Below are positions 1 to 14,520 of a DNA stretch of 64,000 bases, piece by piece. The notes below the pieces were generated by a model. The model searched no databases. It worked only from the letters and a program-made list of their open reading frames with translations, and was not told where the DNA came from. Positions within the stretch are counted from its first letter, which is position 1, and each line of letters opens with the position of its first letter. Source of the stretch: Polydactylus sextarius (Eukaryota > Chordata > Actinopteri > Polynemidae); contig CM028920.1 in assembly GCA_016801845.1 (NCBI GenBank), positions 3,694,501-3,758,500 on the forward strand, in the 5' to 3' direction. The position numbers and the translations under genes are program-made.

Positions 1-761
1 GATAGTAATGTGGTTTGTGGCAGCGACATTATTCGAACTATAGCATGTAACCTCTGTGTTAGTCACATACAGTGAGGACTGGTTATATTGGATATTGCAA
101 CGGTGTGAGGCTGCCAAGCCTAACACTGTTGCAGTCATTTTTCTTTAGTTGTGACTGCCCCCTTTGTTCAGTTTTTCACAATTTCATGTAACTGATTAGC
201 ATTAATATGAGTCTATGAAAGCACATTTGCTAAGGCCCACCACCCCGTCGCCATCTGCAAAGTATGCAGTGTTTGACAACAAACTTCTGCACTTTTTAAG
301 CATTTTTAATACCTGTCTTCAATCTTTTTCTGCATTACTCCGAAAGACACATTGCACCCTAACCATAAAATAGCTCACTGGTATCCCAGAAGATAAATCA
401 AAGTAATAGAATGAGTAAATGTAAATGTGCAGCTCCATTTCCCATAACAGTAGCTACTGCAGCTATCAGAGGCCAGCTCAATCTGTCCCTGTCAGACTGA
501 GGCGAACAGAGAGGGTCTGAATAATATATTCAGGCAGGGAGATGGAATAAGGGTGGTAGTCCCCATCAACGTGGGAGGCTGTGTGTACAATGTGTGAGTG
601 TGTGTATTCAATCAGCAAAGGCAGGAAAACATGGATCACACAAGACTTAATCTGCTGGGATAAACAGCATAGATATTACACGAGAATACAGGCAAGAGAG
701 GGATGTATGTCTGTTTTAGTAGTGATAGCTGTGGAATTGAAGAGCAGTTAGATCAGGGCAA

Positions 762-896
<135 letters not shown>

Positions 897-3379
897 CATA
901 AATTTAAGTAAAATTAAAGCAAGCTACATCAAACATATTCTAAATGCCATGCTTATGAAATATCCTCTGTGGTATGAATGGGCTGCATAGCTATCACTCA
1001 GAGCAGACATATTTGCCCCAAGATTGCACTTCATTTGCAAGCCTTTAAAGATGCCCTCAAAAGGACAGCAGCATGGAGCTGACCAGTATAATTATTCAGC
1101 ATGAAGGTTGAGTTCATGAGCCCTTTATTAGCCAGAGGTGATCATGAAAAACAGGCAGAGGTCCTGCATGTTTCTGGTTGGCTTAGTATGCAAGCACGGT
1201 TAGCTCAGCAGTAGTATATAAAGTAGCATAAACAAAGCTTCTGTCACTAGTTATTTTATCAACACAATCTGCCAAACAAGACTGATATCATATAACCCAA
1301 TAAAAATCTGTCCTAGTGACGTAAAACTGGCTCACCATCTATTCCCCATTTGAATAGGGAGATTCTATTTATGAGATCTTTGGAAGAACAGTGAACAGTC
1401 TAAAGGGATTTACATCTTCACTTACTGAAGAACATGGTCTCTCAGCCTTGAGCAATGAGACTATTTGCTGCTTCTCTTTCTCCCTCATTTCCTGCCGATC
1501 TTCAAATAAAACACTGTACCTCTGCAATCAGATATATGCTGTTGTTGTTTGTGCAGATGTCTTGTGCATTAGCTTAAGCTCTTCTGCTTGTATTCAAGCT
1601 TAACCCTGTCAAATTTCACTTAATTCAATATTCACTTCGATCAAAAGACAAAACCCTCCGCCTATGACACAAGACTACCGCTTGTCAGAATGTCAACACG
1701 CTAGGAGAGAAAATGATATCGCCTTTGCAATGTTATGGATGTTCAGGATCAGGAGCCCAGCAGATCAATTTTACACCACAAATCATTCAGATGCGACTTC
1801 TAAATGTAAATCGTGTATTTCGTGTTATGTATATTTTCAACGCACATTGTTGTGCATTTCTCCCACTATACTGTAGCATACTGTAATAACTGTAACATAC
1901 ATTTACATAAGGCTGTCCTGTAACAGCCAACACCAGTCATGCATAGAAATGTAACAAGGAATTTATTCATTCAGTTTTATTCTAGTTTCGTTACTGAAAA
2001 CCCTCTATAATATATTTAATGTTCCAGTTTCAACCCCCATTCAATGTATTTGATGGTGGAAAAGCTTTCCACAAAACATCCCTGGCCTATTTTAGATTAA
2101 GGGGCATTTTGGTTATTCATATCAACTCGTACCATATTGTCCTAAAATCAACTCCCTTCATGTCCTCAGATCATCCAACCATTCTCACTCTCCCCTACAC
2201 CTCTCATCTATTAATTGCTCAAATCTACTGATTTTCTTAAACAATGCAGTCATCCGAGTTTAATCCTGTGGTGAATCCATTACGTTATTACACTGTTGTC
2301 TAGTTGTCTAACTGTCCAGTTTTGTCACTAAAGCTCTGCTCTATCAGCTAAATGACTCTTTCCATATTTATACGCCTGAATGTAGACACACGTATAGGTA
2401 GTGGAGGTGAAATCCATTAGGATATTGCACCAAAAATACTACAAGTAAAGGGCCAAAGTGATGAAACAGAGACAGGTAGATACTCAAACCCACTGAGAGA
2501 GCAGTGAGGTTGAATTGGAGAGGATGAGGAAACTGTGGTGGATTCCAGAGTTTTCAATATGGAGAAGAAACAGCAGGGTAGACTAGTTAAACATGTCATT
2601 CAGCTACTTGGCAGGGTTCCTTCTTTTAACTTATTAATCAGTGTCTATGGAATAGATAAAGATCAGGACACAGGAGTCGCAGTCAAAGCCTCTCTAAAAG
2701 TCCACATTAGCATTAGAATTTTCCACATACTACATGTCTTATTTGAGCATAGATTCAAATGAAAACATGATAATCCAATATGCATTTTCAGTGTCATATA
2801 CTCAAATGGGTGTCATATAATTAATATACAATAAAAATGAACAAGCTGTTCAGCACTTAATGTTACACTCAAAGTCACACAGAGGACAAATTGAAATGTA
2901 ATATAAATGTCACCTGATTTACTACTCGTGCTATGAAAATTGTTGTTTTCATTTTTAAATTGTTAACGCAGCCCACACAGAGAGGAACAAATGACAGAAA
3001 CAGCATTTTGTGGTTAGAGAAGTAGGGCAGCAGAGGCAGCAGAGGGAACAAACCATGTGGAGTAAAAACCACAGCAGAGTTAGTTTAAGAGCCTCGTAGA
3101 AGTAATTTGTCTAAGAGAGCAACAAAAAATGAATTGGTCTATGGTCTGCAGAAGATTTAATGTTACATCTTCTACTGTTGGTTTCTTTTACTAGATGATT
3201 TGTGGAGACTGTTCATGGTCCAAAATGCTCTTGGACATAAAGACGAGGATTGTCTCACCAGTCCATAGGACCATGGTAAAGCATCTGAAGTGTGTGACAA
3301 TGAAATATGTTGATTTCAAAAGACTAATTTTATTTCAGATTTGGAGACAATATTAGAGATATTACATTGAGGGGATGAA

Positions 3380-3480
3380 AAACATGTTTTCTAAGGTCAC
3401 ACTGACCTTCACCTTTGATCATTGATCATGACATCCTTGAGCTGAAATGATTGTTTTTGTATTAAGATTTCCTCAGGCAT
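3380..3480 (+). repeat. fragment of dispersed fish repeat (GTCACACTGACCTTCACCTT type)
   Basis: The phrase AAGGTCACACTGACCTTCAC followed by CTTTGATCATTGATCATGACATCCTTGAG resembles a fish repeat family in which the TGACCTTGACCTTTGACC phrase is typical. It is short and diverged. Confidence 0.5.
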
Positions 3481-6400
3481 TCTTGCTACTGTGTTCACAA
3501 ACATGAGATGGACAGATGGATCATTTCAAAAAAGCACAATGCCTCTGGCTGCAGCTGTCACCAGAACAGAAACATCAAAACAACACGTCTGTCCAATCCA
3601 ACAAAAATACAGACTCATTTATCTCAACATTATGAATAAGTCCTTACATCATTTCCTGAGAAATGTATGATAATGTCAAAAATCTCTATTGCTATATTTG
3701 GGGAAATGATGAAACTTGAATCAGTTCTTCACTATCTCATTCCCAGGTGCAAATCAGCTTAATACCAGTGCAATGCAATCTTGATGGTAAGTAAATAAAC
3801 CAGCAAATGAACTGACATGGTTGGAAAAATAACGACACCCTCCACCAAAGAGGTTCCTTGGTAGAGTCATTCTAAACCATGTTGCATGGGTAAACATTGT
3901 TCAAACAAATGAAATGATTTGCATTTGAAAAAGACTAATACATAAATATGAAAATATGGTCGGAATTTCACTCAAAAACTGAGAAAAACAACAAAGTGTT
4001 ATTCAAATCAATATTTGGAAAAACTTTTTCTGACATTCCTTTTTTTTTTTTTTTTTTTGTATCCTCATCACATCCTTCATTCTGGGCCCGATTCGTTAAA
4101 AGTAAAGTGATGATCTGTACCCACGCAGCAGATGAGTAAACAGAATTTTAAGATGCGTTGTAAAATATTTAAAATGAGGGAGGGAAGTAGAGCAGAAAAT
4201 AAGGAAACAGATGAAGGGTTGAGGGTAATCACAAACACTTAAAAAAAAAAAAAAAATAGAAACACAAGTTTTTCCCAGAAAATCCATCAGTGCAAAGGCT
4301 GCATGCATTCATACAGTTGTATGGACCTGATGGGTTGTCTGGTCAACAGATGAGATTTCCGGAAAGTCATTATTTTAATGAGCGTGTAACACTAGATTTT
4401 CATTCATTCATTTCCTCATTTCCTCCCCTGCTTGGGACACTAAGTATCTGGGAATTCTCTGCTATATTTATGAGAGGAGAGATTTTAACATTATGTTATC
4501 CAGGATGTTTCTCTTTATGTCCTCATTTCCTCCTTTATAGTATCTGTTCACTGTATATATGAGAGGATGTTTACGTGTATCCAGGAAGCCAATTAAAAGC
4601 TAGCCCTTGGCTAAGTTTCACATGATAAAAGTACATGATGTGACACATGTATATATCCTCCCCTTATTGGAATTTACCTGTGGAATGTGTGGTATAATGA
4701 TTAAATGCTGTCGTGTCTTCCATGGCTTTGCACGTAACACCTTTGGTTCAAAAGCGTCAATAAAAAAGCTTCAAGAAGACGAGCAGTTAATCCCTGTGGT
4801 CATACGTCTACATACAATTAGAATAGATTCACAGCTACTGACTCCAGGCATATACGCAGTTTTATTTATCACACATCTTTTGTGATGAGATTTTTCCCCA
4901 AGAAGTGGTGTCACTGCTGTGTCACCTTTCAACCCTCACATGCCCCCACATCTCCAGGGTCACCAACCGCTCGCACATTGAGCCAATTGGCTCATGATAG
5001 TGACTTAGTAAGGTGAGTCTGAAACACGCCTCTGCTGTAAATGAACACCAAATCTTTCCTTGATCTTTTGTGAACAGGACTGTACGTTGTATCAGTGAAG
5101 CTGAATAGTATCGTTAGTTTGGTTTAATTCTCAACATCATTAATGCACCAGCCACAAATATTACATTCTACCTCTGAGAACAAAATCTAGGAATTACTTA
5201 CTTACTGATTGATCTTAAGATAACAGTTATAATAACCTTGAACCTATGCATTCTGGGATGTTGGCTTCTCCCTGCAAGTTAGTTCCCAAAGTAACTGTAA
5301 TTAAATGAAAGGAGCAAGGGCACTTTTGGTGATTTGATGTATCGATGTTGATCTTGAACTTGGGTTAATTCAAAGCTGCCCGAGCAGCATTAAAACAACA
5401 GGGGCTAACTAACACTGCTACTCTTTACTTTTATGCAAAGCAGCATTCTTCCATTGTTGCCAGAACATCCTTCGACTTGTTATCAGATGCATTGGTTACC
5501 ATTAGTGCTAACTCTACACTCACAATGAATTAGCCTCCTCCATTGTTTCTTATTTGTAGCAGCTCATTACCTTGTGAAAATGGATATAAACAAAGCACAT
5601 ATAACATTAGCTAAAGTGCTTGCGTTTGTGTCCTGGATTTTTTTTTTTTTTTTTACATACAGGTGAAGAAAATGGTGAGGTTAATGCAGCTATATTCTGC
5701 CAGCAGTTTGTTAATATGTCTGTGTCTGGTGGAGATAAGGACCTTCCGCACCAAAAATGATAACTATAACCGTAACTATAGCGATGTGAGTGTCCACACT
5801 GATGAATGATAACATTTTGTAAACAGTGGCGCTAAGCATGCACTGCACGCTCCAGCTGTGTCAGAGCAGCAAAAATGGATCCTGATAACCTGCTACTGCT
5901 GCACATTGTGCAGAGAAGAAGGAAAATAAAACCAGAGGCTTCACTGCTGTTGAGCGGAGGAGCCACGGCTGCGTGGCTTTCAAGCATCACAGAGATACCG
6001 CAGATTTCAGTTCAAGTTCATTTTATTGTTGATGGAAAAAGTTCAAGAACCATTTTACTAATCCAAACTTCTGTGTGGAAGAAAAACACCTTTATATTCC
6101 AGTGCACTACAGTTCATACATACTTATTTTCTACTTACAACAGCAGCGGCCAGCTTGTCCATTCATTCTAATGTTTTCATTATTCTTGTTCTGGATAATA
6201 GGAGCTAAGTGGCTACACTTGGTTTCAACTGTTGTGACTGGAAGAAGGGTAAGAGAGCAATGATACAATGTCATGAAATAAAACTTTAAATGACATTTCA
6301 ATGGGAAAACGGACAAAAAGGACTTTTTGAATTAAAAAGTGATGCATATAAAAAAAATGAAAATTCAGTTACTGCGACATTAAATGTCAAACCTAATGAT

Positions 6401-7078
6401 AACCAATGATAATTTCAACACATTGAGTTGGATTTAATTAATATCTTATTTTCCATAATATCTATTTAATGATTTTTTTTTTTCTTGATATAATATTGAA
6501 AGCTGGAGTTCCACATATAAGCAGGTTGGCACATGCGCACATATTTGCTTTCCTGTTCCTTGACGTAAAAACTCACTTTAATAATAGAGAGCTCCCGGTT
6601 GTGCTTGTCCATCTTTTATTCATGTCGTCCTCTCTGTTTGCACTGGGACACATTCTGCTGCTTATGCCAGTTACACAATTGGCATTTTCAGCTCGACTAT
6701 GAAGCACTTTGTGCCTTTGCCAGAAACTCAGCCAAGGAAGCTGTCTGTAAAGTAGCTGTTCAGAAACACGCGTGATAAATTTAACACACATAATTTTACA
6801 TCCATGAAGTTTAAGCATCTATAAACTGAAATTGATTAACCTAATTACACATTTGAATTAAGCATGGTGCTTTGAGAAATAAAACTTTAAATATTTAAAC
6901 TGACTACCTGATTGAGTGAATTGCAAATTAGCAAATGTGAGCAGTGACAAGTGCTTCACAGAGATCATTTTAATTTCCAATATTACTTATCCCCTGTGTA
7001 TGCATGTATAAAAGTTGCATGGATGTTGATACAGGACAAGGTGTCTGCTCAAAAAACTGGGATAAAGATGATATAAAA

Positions 7079-7079
<1 letters not shown>

Positions 7080-7124
<45 letters not shown>

Positions 7125-7140
7125 TGTAGTAGTAGTAGTA
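7080..7140. repeat. ATT then TAG trinucleotide microsatellite
   Basis: About 14 ATT units (7,080-7,122) are followed by five TAG units (to 7,140). Read on the minus strand, the repeat makes a poly-Asn frame with no meaning as a protein. Confidence 0.97.
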
Positions 7141-7479
7141 ACAACTGTGTGTAGCACCTGTAGCAGCACAGTAGCAAATGTGTGCTCATTATTGAGGCTC
7201 GAGGCTCACATGGAAATGCAATCACATACATTTGCATGTATGCATACTCTATGAGGCACACATCCATAACCGCACACAACTATAGTCCATACATAGTATA
7301 CAGAAACATACATCTTTAAAGCTTGATAGCCTCCTGTAACTCTTTACACTTTACAGAAATGCACTGCACCCATGAGATTTGACTTATTAATGGTGCATGC
7401 ATTGGTGGGAGTGAGGGTTGTGAGTGAGTGTGTGTATATACACCATTCCTCTGGCCTACAGAGGTCCATAATAATATAA

Positions 7480-7740
7480 CATAACAGCAAAGCCCCCAGT
7501 GGAAACCTGGAAAATAACCCAAATATGTTCCCTGGGCCAAAAAAGTGCCTGTGCAGGTTTTCTCAAGGCACCTGTCCTCCTCCCACAGTCCAAAAACCAT
7601 GCAGGTTATGAATAATTTCCTGTAGGTGTGAGTGTCAGTGACTAGGGTTTGTTTGTATAGGATGTCAGCCCTGTGATGGACTGGCAGCCTGTCTGGGGCC
7701 ATACTCTGCCTCCCCCTCAAAGTCAGCTGTGATTCATCTC
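7480..7740 (+). repeat. common teleost dispersed repeat (diverged copy)
   Basis: The block containing CAGGTTTTCTCAAGGCACC, CTCCTCCCACAGTCCAAAAA, CATGCAGGTTATGA and GTGATGGACTGGCAGCCTGT matches a very abundant fish repeat that I know from many teleost genomes. I do not assign it to a class. The open frame on the minus strand here (7,316-7,720) is part of the repeat and is not a gene. Confidence 0.7.
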
Positions 7741-8487
7741 AACATTCAGCACTACTGTTTTGGTACACTCTTATTATTGTCCACAGTAGCCAACCTCTAA
7801 AAAGCCACTGTATATTTCCTGTTCAAGACCAAACAGCAGACTCTTTTGTTATCATTTTGTATTGTTTATTTTTTCATTTATTCATCTTGATATTACTGTG
7901 GGTTTAGACTAGACTGTGTCAGCTGTGGGCAAGTCAGATATGTGAGAAAAACATGTTTGTCTTTCAGATGTTCTCTGAGAAAGAATATCTGTTCAACATA
8001 GTCTGACTTACATCAGTTTACCATAGTTCCGTAGTCAGTCATTGTTTATCAGGCCTCGTTCTTTCTTTGATGAGATTCTCCCCCTGGTTTCAAGGTTGTG
8101 AGGTACCTGTATGCAATACTTTTTCTTCCTCGACCATCAGTGTGTCTCTGTTTATTTCTCTCCAAAGTGTTTTTCTTTAAACAGGGCAGCTTTCCTCAGG
8201 GGAAAATGGTTAACTCACAGGTCTTCAGTCCTCAGTCATCACATAAACTTGACCATCAGTTGTCCTTGACTAAGTCACACTGTTATCAAGTCAGACCTTG
8301 GTTTGCACTGTATGTTGTCACCCTCGGTAAAACAAGATCAGTTGCACAGGGATTAACACCATATTTTCCATTCCTTTTTCCTCTCTGTTTCTGTTATAAA
8401 TCAGTGGGCAAGTGCAGATGATATTTAACTTGTGTTTTGAGATTTATGACTGATTTTTGAAATACATGTCTTTACATTAGCTAGTTT

Positions 8488-8543
8488 TGATTGATTGGTT
8501 GACTGGTTGGTTGACTGGTTGGTTGGATGGTTGACTGGTTGGT
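8488..8543. repeat. short minisatellite, GACTGGTTGGTT unit
   Basis: About four and a half copies of a 12-base unit (GACTGGTTGGTT, with one GGATGGTT variant) are arranged head to tail. Confidence 0.85.
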
Positions 8544-11500
8544 ATTATTGAATTAAGTCCACTAGGTCGTCAGTCAGTAAATCAGTAAATCACTGAGTGC
8601 CAGAATTTGTCTTTGAGGTAGCAGTGCATGATTTGGAAATTATTAATGAAACAATGTGACCCAGGTCCAGACATCAGTGAACTCAGCTGGCTATGGGCAT
8701 GATTTTGTCCTACTGACCTTTCATTCAGTCATTGTTGAATACAGTCTCACAATTTGGTCATGATTTAACATGATGAGGGTTTTGGGGTGAATTATTATTA
8801 TTTGTAATTTACATCCATTTACCAAAATAAAACATATTTTGGTACTTATATACATACATTAAATACACATACACATGGTTAAAATATAAAGTCCTGCCAA
8901 AAGCAGATGTTAATTGTTTAAACTTTCATTAACTGATTTTTCTCACTTGGGAGAGTGTAAGATGCTGTAAACACAGCACTAAAATATTCCTATTCCCTTA
9001 TACAATTATTACAGTTAATGTGTTCTCATATTGACTCATTTGACAATGACAAAAGGACAGGAACCACATTAGCATTCAGTAAGAGTTTGACCATCTTACA
9101 AATTCAATATTCATTCTCCCCTCCAGCTTTGTTTTAGTCTCTGCCAAATTATCAGGCTCTTTAGCTGATGAATGGGCCACAGTGTTTACTAGCTAGTCAC
9201 TGAGATAATCTATCTGCCTTTTGCTATTGGATAGGTAGTGTATAGTGTGTCTATCAGGGCTGTTTGCAACTGGAAAACAATGAGATTGAGTCAAAACAAT
9301 AAAGGTGCCAACTATAAAATCAGAACAATGATTTAAGACATTTTAAAAGGCGGAATAGACCTGAGCAGAACTTCACTGGGCAGTGTGCAGCCCTGTCATA
9401 TTTCATCTGTTATTTATAAATGTAAATATAGTGATGACCTTTGTCTGTATTAGATAGAATTTATGACTTTGATACAGTTGACTTTTGACATGTCAGCAGG
9501 AAGATGTTGCAGTAGAAAATATTAGTAATGCCAGAGAGTGTCTTGATTTTTTTAGAAAGTGACATGTTCAGTTCAGTTCTGTCCCTTTCACAACTACAGT
9601 AAATTTCACACAATCCCTTACAACACAACCTCCTACAAGTGGCACTCGTATGAAGGAGGTGCACTGATGCGATGTAAATTCTTTCATTGAATGTCTAAGA
9701 GCTCCAGGGAACAGATTTCAGAGTGAAGTTTCTTTAACCTTTCTGAGAGTGAAGAGCCTTGTGTTGCACAAAGAGAATTATTCAAGCTACTCTAAAGGTA
9801 TTCTTCTAAAATAAGTCAAAGATTGAAGACTGAAAATACATGTAGTTGAAGGGGGTATGTATCCGACAATGTGTATGGGTATATCATGCAAATGTGTCAA
9901 TATGTGCATAGGTGTAGCATTTGTGCATGTGGGTAAAGGCCATGCATGCCCCTGAGGTAACAGCTCAAGTAGTAGGACAGGGACAGACAAGGCCAGATGA
10001 CGAGAATAAATCCAATGAAATATGCAGGCAGGGGGAGTGAGAGACAGAGAGCACCTTTACCTGCTTTCATTCTCTAGCTCCTGTCTGTGGGGAACAGAGG
10101 CTGAGATGAAAACAGGAAATAGAGAGGATGAGAGGAGGAAGAGGATATGGAGTCGTGTCCCTGAATGAGCAGAGGTAGGGATGGCTGAGAATAGACAAGC
10201 GGTGACTCCAGTTGCTCAGGGGCCATCAATGGCCTCTAAAGCACCACAGGTTACCTCTTTACCTCTTTTACTGTTTCCATAACAAATCTCAGAATCTCTA
10301 GTGGTCACCTCAGCCCTTTTGTAATAATAATAATAGTATTATATTAAAATAAATTCAGCCCTCCTTCGCAGTTTGTATTAATTTTCTCCTGGAAGTTTTC
10401 TTTGTTACTTGCTACTAGTAACCCAGTTATCAACTTTTCTCAACACTTCTAGTTGTTGAAGGTTTAAACATTTTCAGCTTCCAAAATCAGCTGGTATGTT
10501 GACTTTTTTTTTTTTTTGTTGTGATAAGCTGGAATTATTCTTGCAGTAATGTTCCTAGTAACAGGAATCATCACACTGCAAGATCACATATTTGTTTTGA
10601 GGAGATAAAACAGTGTTATAATGAAAAGCAGTCAAATTCAATGAGCTGCATCTTCTTACCGTCTCTATCAGACCATCAGCTAAACACCACCTGTGTTTCC
10701 ACATCACGTCTTCAAACACTTCAGTGTTCCGACACATAACACTGCACTTAAGACACAAAATTAATTTACAAATAACTAAATATTGAGATGATCAGTGTAG
10801 CGTGTCCTCAGACACCTAGTTTGCCTCAGCACTCTTATATTGGATTTGTCGCCCAGACACTGATAAATACGATAGGGTGCACTGATACTTAGTTTGAGGC
10901 TTTCCATATGTATTTCTAAGCTGTTGTTTTTTTTAGAGCGAGTCTTTCATAGCCATTCCTATATTCATGGATTTGTCTAGTCCTTCAATGCCCTATTCTT
11001 ATTCTCTCCATATTTACTGTCTGCAGTCCATCCAGTTATCTGCAGCGCATGACACTCCAGACACAAAAAAGAAAAAATATAGTTTCTTAACTGAATTGAA
11101 TTGAGACTATACCTTGGAATTGGGTTGTATTGCAATGACACCCACCCCTCCTTCTCTGTTTGTTGAGAGGGAGAGGGTCATGTGAGTTCAGGGAAAACTC
11201 TATTAGCTTGCAGAACTTGATGCTCCTTTGTGTGTGGGATCTAAGGATTTGTATAGAAGTGAGACAGCCACATGGTAGCAAGTTCTGAATATCTGTATAC
11301 ACATTAAAAGTTTTGGTTATTGTCTGTGCATGAGAATATAGAGGCTGCTGAGGTGTCGTGGAGAAAAAGGTCATCAGCGGTGTTGCGTGTCAGTACAGAT
11401 TTATATGAGTGTCTGTTTCTTTGGGTTCTTGTATTTCTCTTGACAGTTGGGATATCTACTCAGCTTCCTCCTTTAACCTGATCTTTTTTACCTCTGTGAA

Positions 11501-13099
11501 AGCGCTCGTCATCCCTTTCAAGCCATTCAGGTTGGTGTTCAGCGTCAATGCAGGAAAAATAGCAAATTAAGTAAGTGGAGTGTTGGTAGAAAATAATACA
11601 ACCACTGGAGGCAGTTGGAGCATAGTGTGATGTCCGACAGCAACAAAGGAAATCGCAGGATGTGAATCTCCTCCCGGCTCAAAGTCGAGGTTATTATGGA
11701 TTTAGCTGCAAACACAGCTATTATGTCATGTCAGGATGACAAAGCTCAGTTTTAGATTGGTTTCACACTCAAGCACTGTGATTGGATTCACCTGGAGCCT
11801 CCTGATAACACAAATACTGTATGCAGCATCCTTCAAATCTAAGCTCTGTTATTTGGATATTGATTTCCAACCTTGCATCTGCTGACTTTTGATGGAAATA
11901 GTAAATCTTTTCACAGTATGAGGAAATAATTTGTTGGGACAAAATCATATTTTTGCAAGCCACCAGCAGTTCAGAACAAAGGTGCATAGTTGTAAACTAC
12001 TTCTTTAAACTAGACACAAGTGAAACATTCATATTCCACCAATATGGTGTGAAACATCTTCACCTACAGCACTAGACAGGTAGTATCAAAATACAGAGCA
12101 AAAAATATACTGTATATTTTTACTACAAGAAGCAGATACATCCCACACATTTCCCTTTTTGTCAGCAAATTCTTTTATGAAAGGCAGACAATGGAGCATC
12201 CAGCCAGCATTCAGGCACACAAATACAAAATGTGCCCAACTCCTCAACTTTTACACTTTTTTCTTTCTCCTTCCCTTCGCCTTTTCCTCTGTTTTATTCA
12301 CCCCTCAGTAGTTCTTCACTGCTCAAAGTTCTTCTCACATAGTTTCCTCTTCAGAAGAGCTATAGGGGAGTTAAAGGTCATCATTATGCAGAGGGCAGAA
12401 TTTTCCACATCATCTATTATTCTAACTTTTTCTCTCTCTTTTTCTTCAAGCTATCCTTTCCTTAGCTCATATAATCTGTCTGTGGTACTGCCTGTCAGTC
12501 CATATTCTCGAATGGTTACTGTCCATATCGTTTATTTGTTTAGCTGTTCAAGTAAATGTAGTGTTGTGGTCACTGACATGACAATCTCTAAGCATTGTTA
12601 TCACATAACACACATAGAAATGGATCAGTTACCATGTGGTAGCCTTCTCATTTAACTGAGCTGTACATTGTAACCATTGTTGAATTAAGGCTATTGAGCA
12701 CTACTACTACTCCAATCCATCCCAGTGGCCATGTGCTACTGCAATATATACATATCCCCTACGACCCAAAAATCATTTTCCCCATTCAGCACACTTCTAA
12801 AAGATACATCCACAAACCATCTATCAATCAACATCGACTGCTAATCTGAGTTTGGGCTGTGGTAATAGCACAAATAGTGAAGCAGTCAAGGTATATTCCA
12901 TGATTGGTTCAGGCCTCCTTTCCAGCACTCTAGTGTAATTTTCCTTAGTGGCTGACTAGTGTGAAACATTCATAATTGGAGAAACCCTTTCTGTCCCTTG
13001 TCCCTTCCCTCTGTTCCTTGGTGGGAACCAGGGAAGCTGGTCGGCCAATGAACAGACACCGTCCCCAATCTTTATCCAACACTGACCAGGAGTGTCAGC

Positions 13100-13440
13100 T
13101 AGGAAAATTACATGGCCCTTTCAGCATGTTATCTTCAAATATCTCTCCTCACGTCTTGCTACTGAATAGTTTTTGGACCACCTCAGCGACCTCTACCAAG
13201 GATATGGCCGGGATCTGGATTCAGCAGCTCCTCAAAGTGTTCCTCACACATCTGACAATGTCCTCAGTTTTATTTAGCAGCTCTCCTCCCCTGCTGAGAA
13301 CAGCCTGAGTTGAGCACTACTTCTCCTTCCTGAGGTGTCTAATGGTTTGCCAGAACTTGTAAGGTCACCTGAGTCCTCCTTCACAGTCTCAGTGAACTTC
13401 TGCCACACCTGAATCTTTGCCTCGGAGCTTTGGTCCTTTT
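13100..13440 (-). mobile_element. LINE retrotransposon ORF2 fragment (linker before the reverse transcriptase), degenerate
   Basis: On the minus strand the frames read FWQTIRHLRKEK, then GGELLNKTEDIV, then VEVAEVVQKL. This is the characteristic linker between the endonuclease and reverse-transcriptase domains of fish non-LTR elements. Stops interrupt it (after RKEK and after LRSC) and the reverse-transcriptase core itself is absent. The precise clade cannot be told from this piece. Confidence 0.65.
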
Positions 13441-13959
13441 TCAGTCAACTGTCAACCGTCTACTCCGTCAGGAGACTGATGGACCAAAATGATTTTTGAC
13501 GTGACATTAAAAAAACAATCTGCAAGTGAGAGACAAAACACAATTTGAGAATAAGTATTATAGCATTATAGTATTATAGTAAGTATTAGTAGTATTGTGT
13601 TATTCTTATCTACAACCTGATGGGTTTCAAAACTACATGCTAATTTCTTTATGGTAATCCTTTATGCTAATACTAGTTTCTTTATGCTTGGCATAAAGAA
13701 ACGTAATACTATACTTACTATTAGTAATTAATTCATCCCAGTGAGTATCAAATGTCACTTTCAGCAGTGATTTCTGGGATATCATAGTGTAGCGTAATGT
13801 ACATTGCTTGTAGCGTAGTGTACTACTGAAAGCATATTAAGGTAGTCGGCCGTACTAGATTGTCGCTTACTCATTTTTGCCTACTACATAGTAGACTAGT
13901 AGGGGTATTCAGATGCACCCTTTGTCTCCACTGAGGGTAAGACCCCGATCATTGACAGG

Positions 13960-14520
13960 GCCAGGGCCGGTGCTAGTCATTTGGGTGCCCTAAGCACAGC
14001 AGCTTTTTGGTTCAGGTTTGTGTCCTGATGTTGGCTGTCGCCATTAGATGTCACTTTCTTAAGGAAGGGCACCATTCTCTTGTTATTTTTTAACGTTTGG
14101 AACTTTAAATTATGGGAGATTACCAGGAGAAATGATAAAACGGGAGGGGAGTGAGAGATGGGTCTGAAATATGGGAGAAACCCAGAAAAAATGGGAGTGT
14201 TGGCAGCAATGCAAATAGAAGTCCTGTGAATCGCAGAGCAGTGATGGAGCCGGTGGAACACAAACACTGATTAGAACTGAAACGTAGAATTGAAACGTGT
14301 CGTCTTCGCTGTCGTTTGGGAGCGGAGACAATACGCAAACGAGATCAGGAGGGAGAGCAACAAACAACCAAACAAAAAATAAATTAGTGGCGGGCCGTAG
14401 GCCTATTGGTTAAATATGTCATCATTCTGGTTATTATTATGATTTTTAATGATTTTTCATTATCCTGATTTTTCTTGGTGCCCCCTCCTTGGTGCCCTGT
14501 GCACAATGCGTGATGTGTGT
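13960..14520. other. possible relic DNA transposon, unclassified
   Basis: The phrase GGGTGCCCTAAGCAC at about 13,982 and a related TTGGTGCCCTGTGCAC at about 14,488 bracket a half-kilobase block. GGGCCGGTGCTAG and GGCGGGCCGTAGGCC occur near its two sides. Such phrases occur at the ends of old hAT-type relics. No transposase is visible and target-site duplications were not identified. Confidence 0.25.

Noticed and set aside
12191..12655. 154-codon frame, longest in the left part
   Set aside because: Biased Phe/Ser/Leu composition from a CT-rich stretch, no splice context and no recognisable domain.
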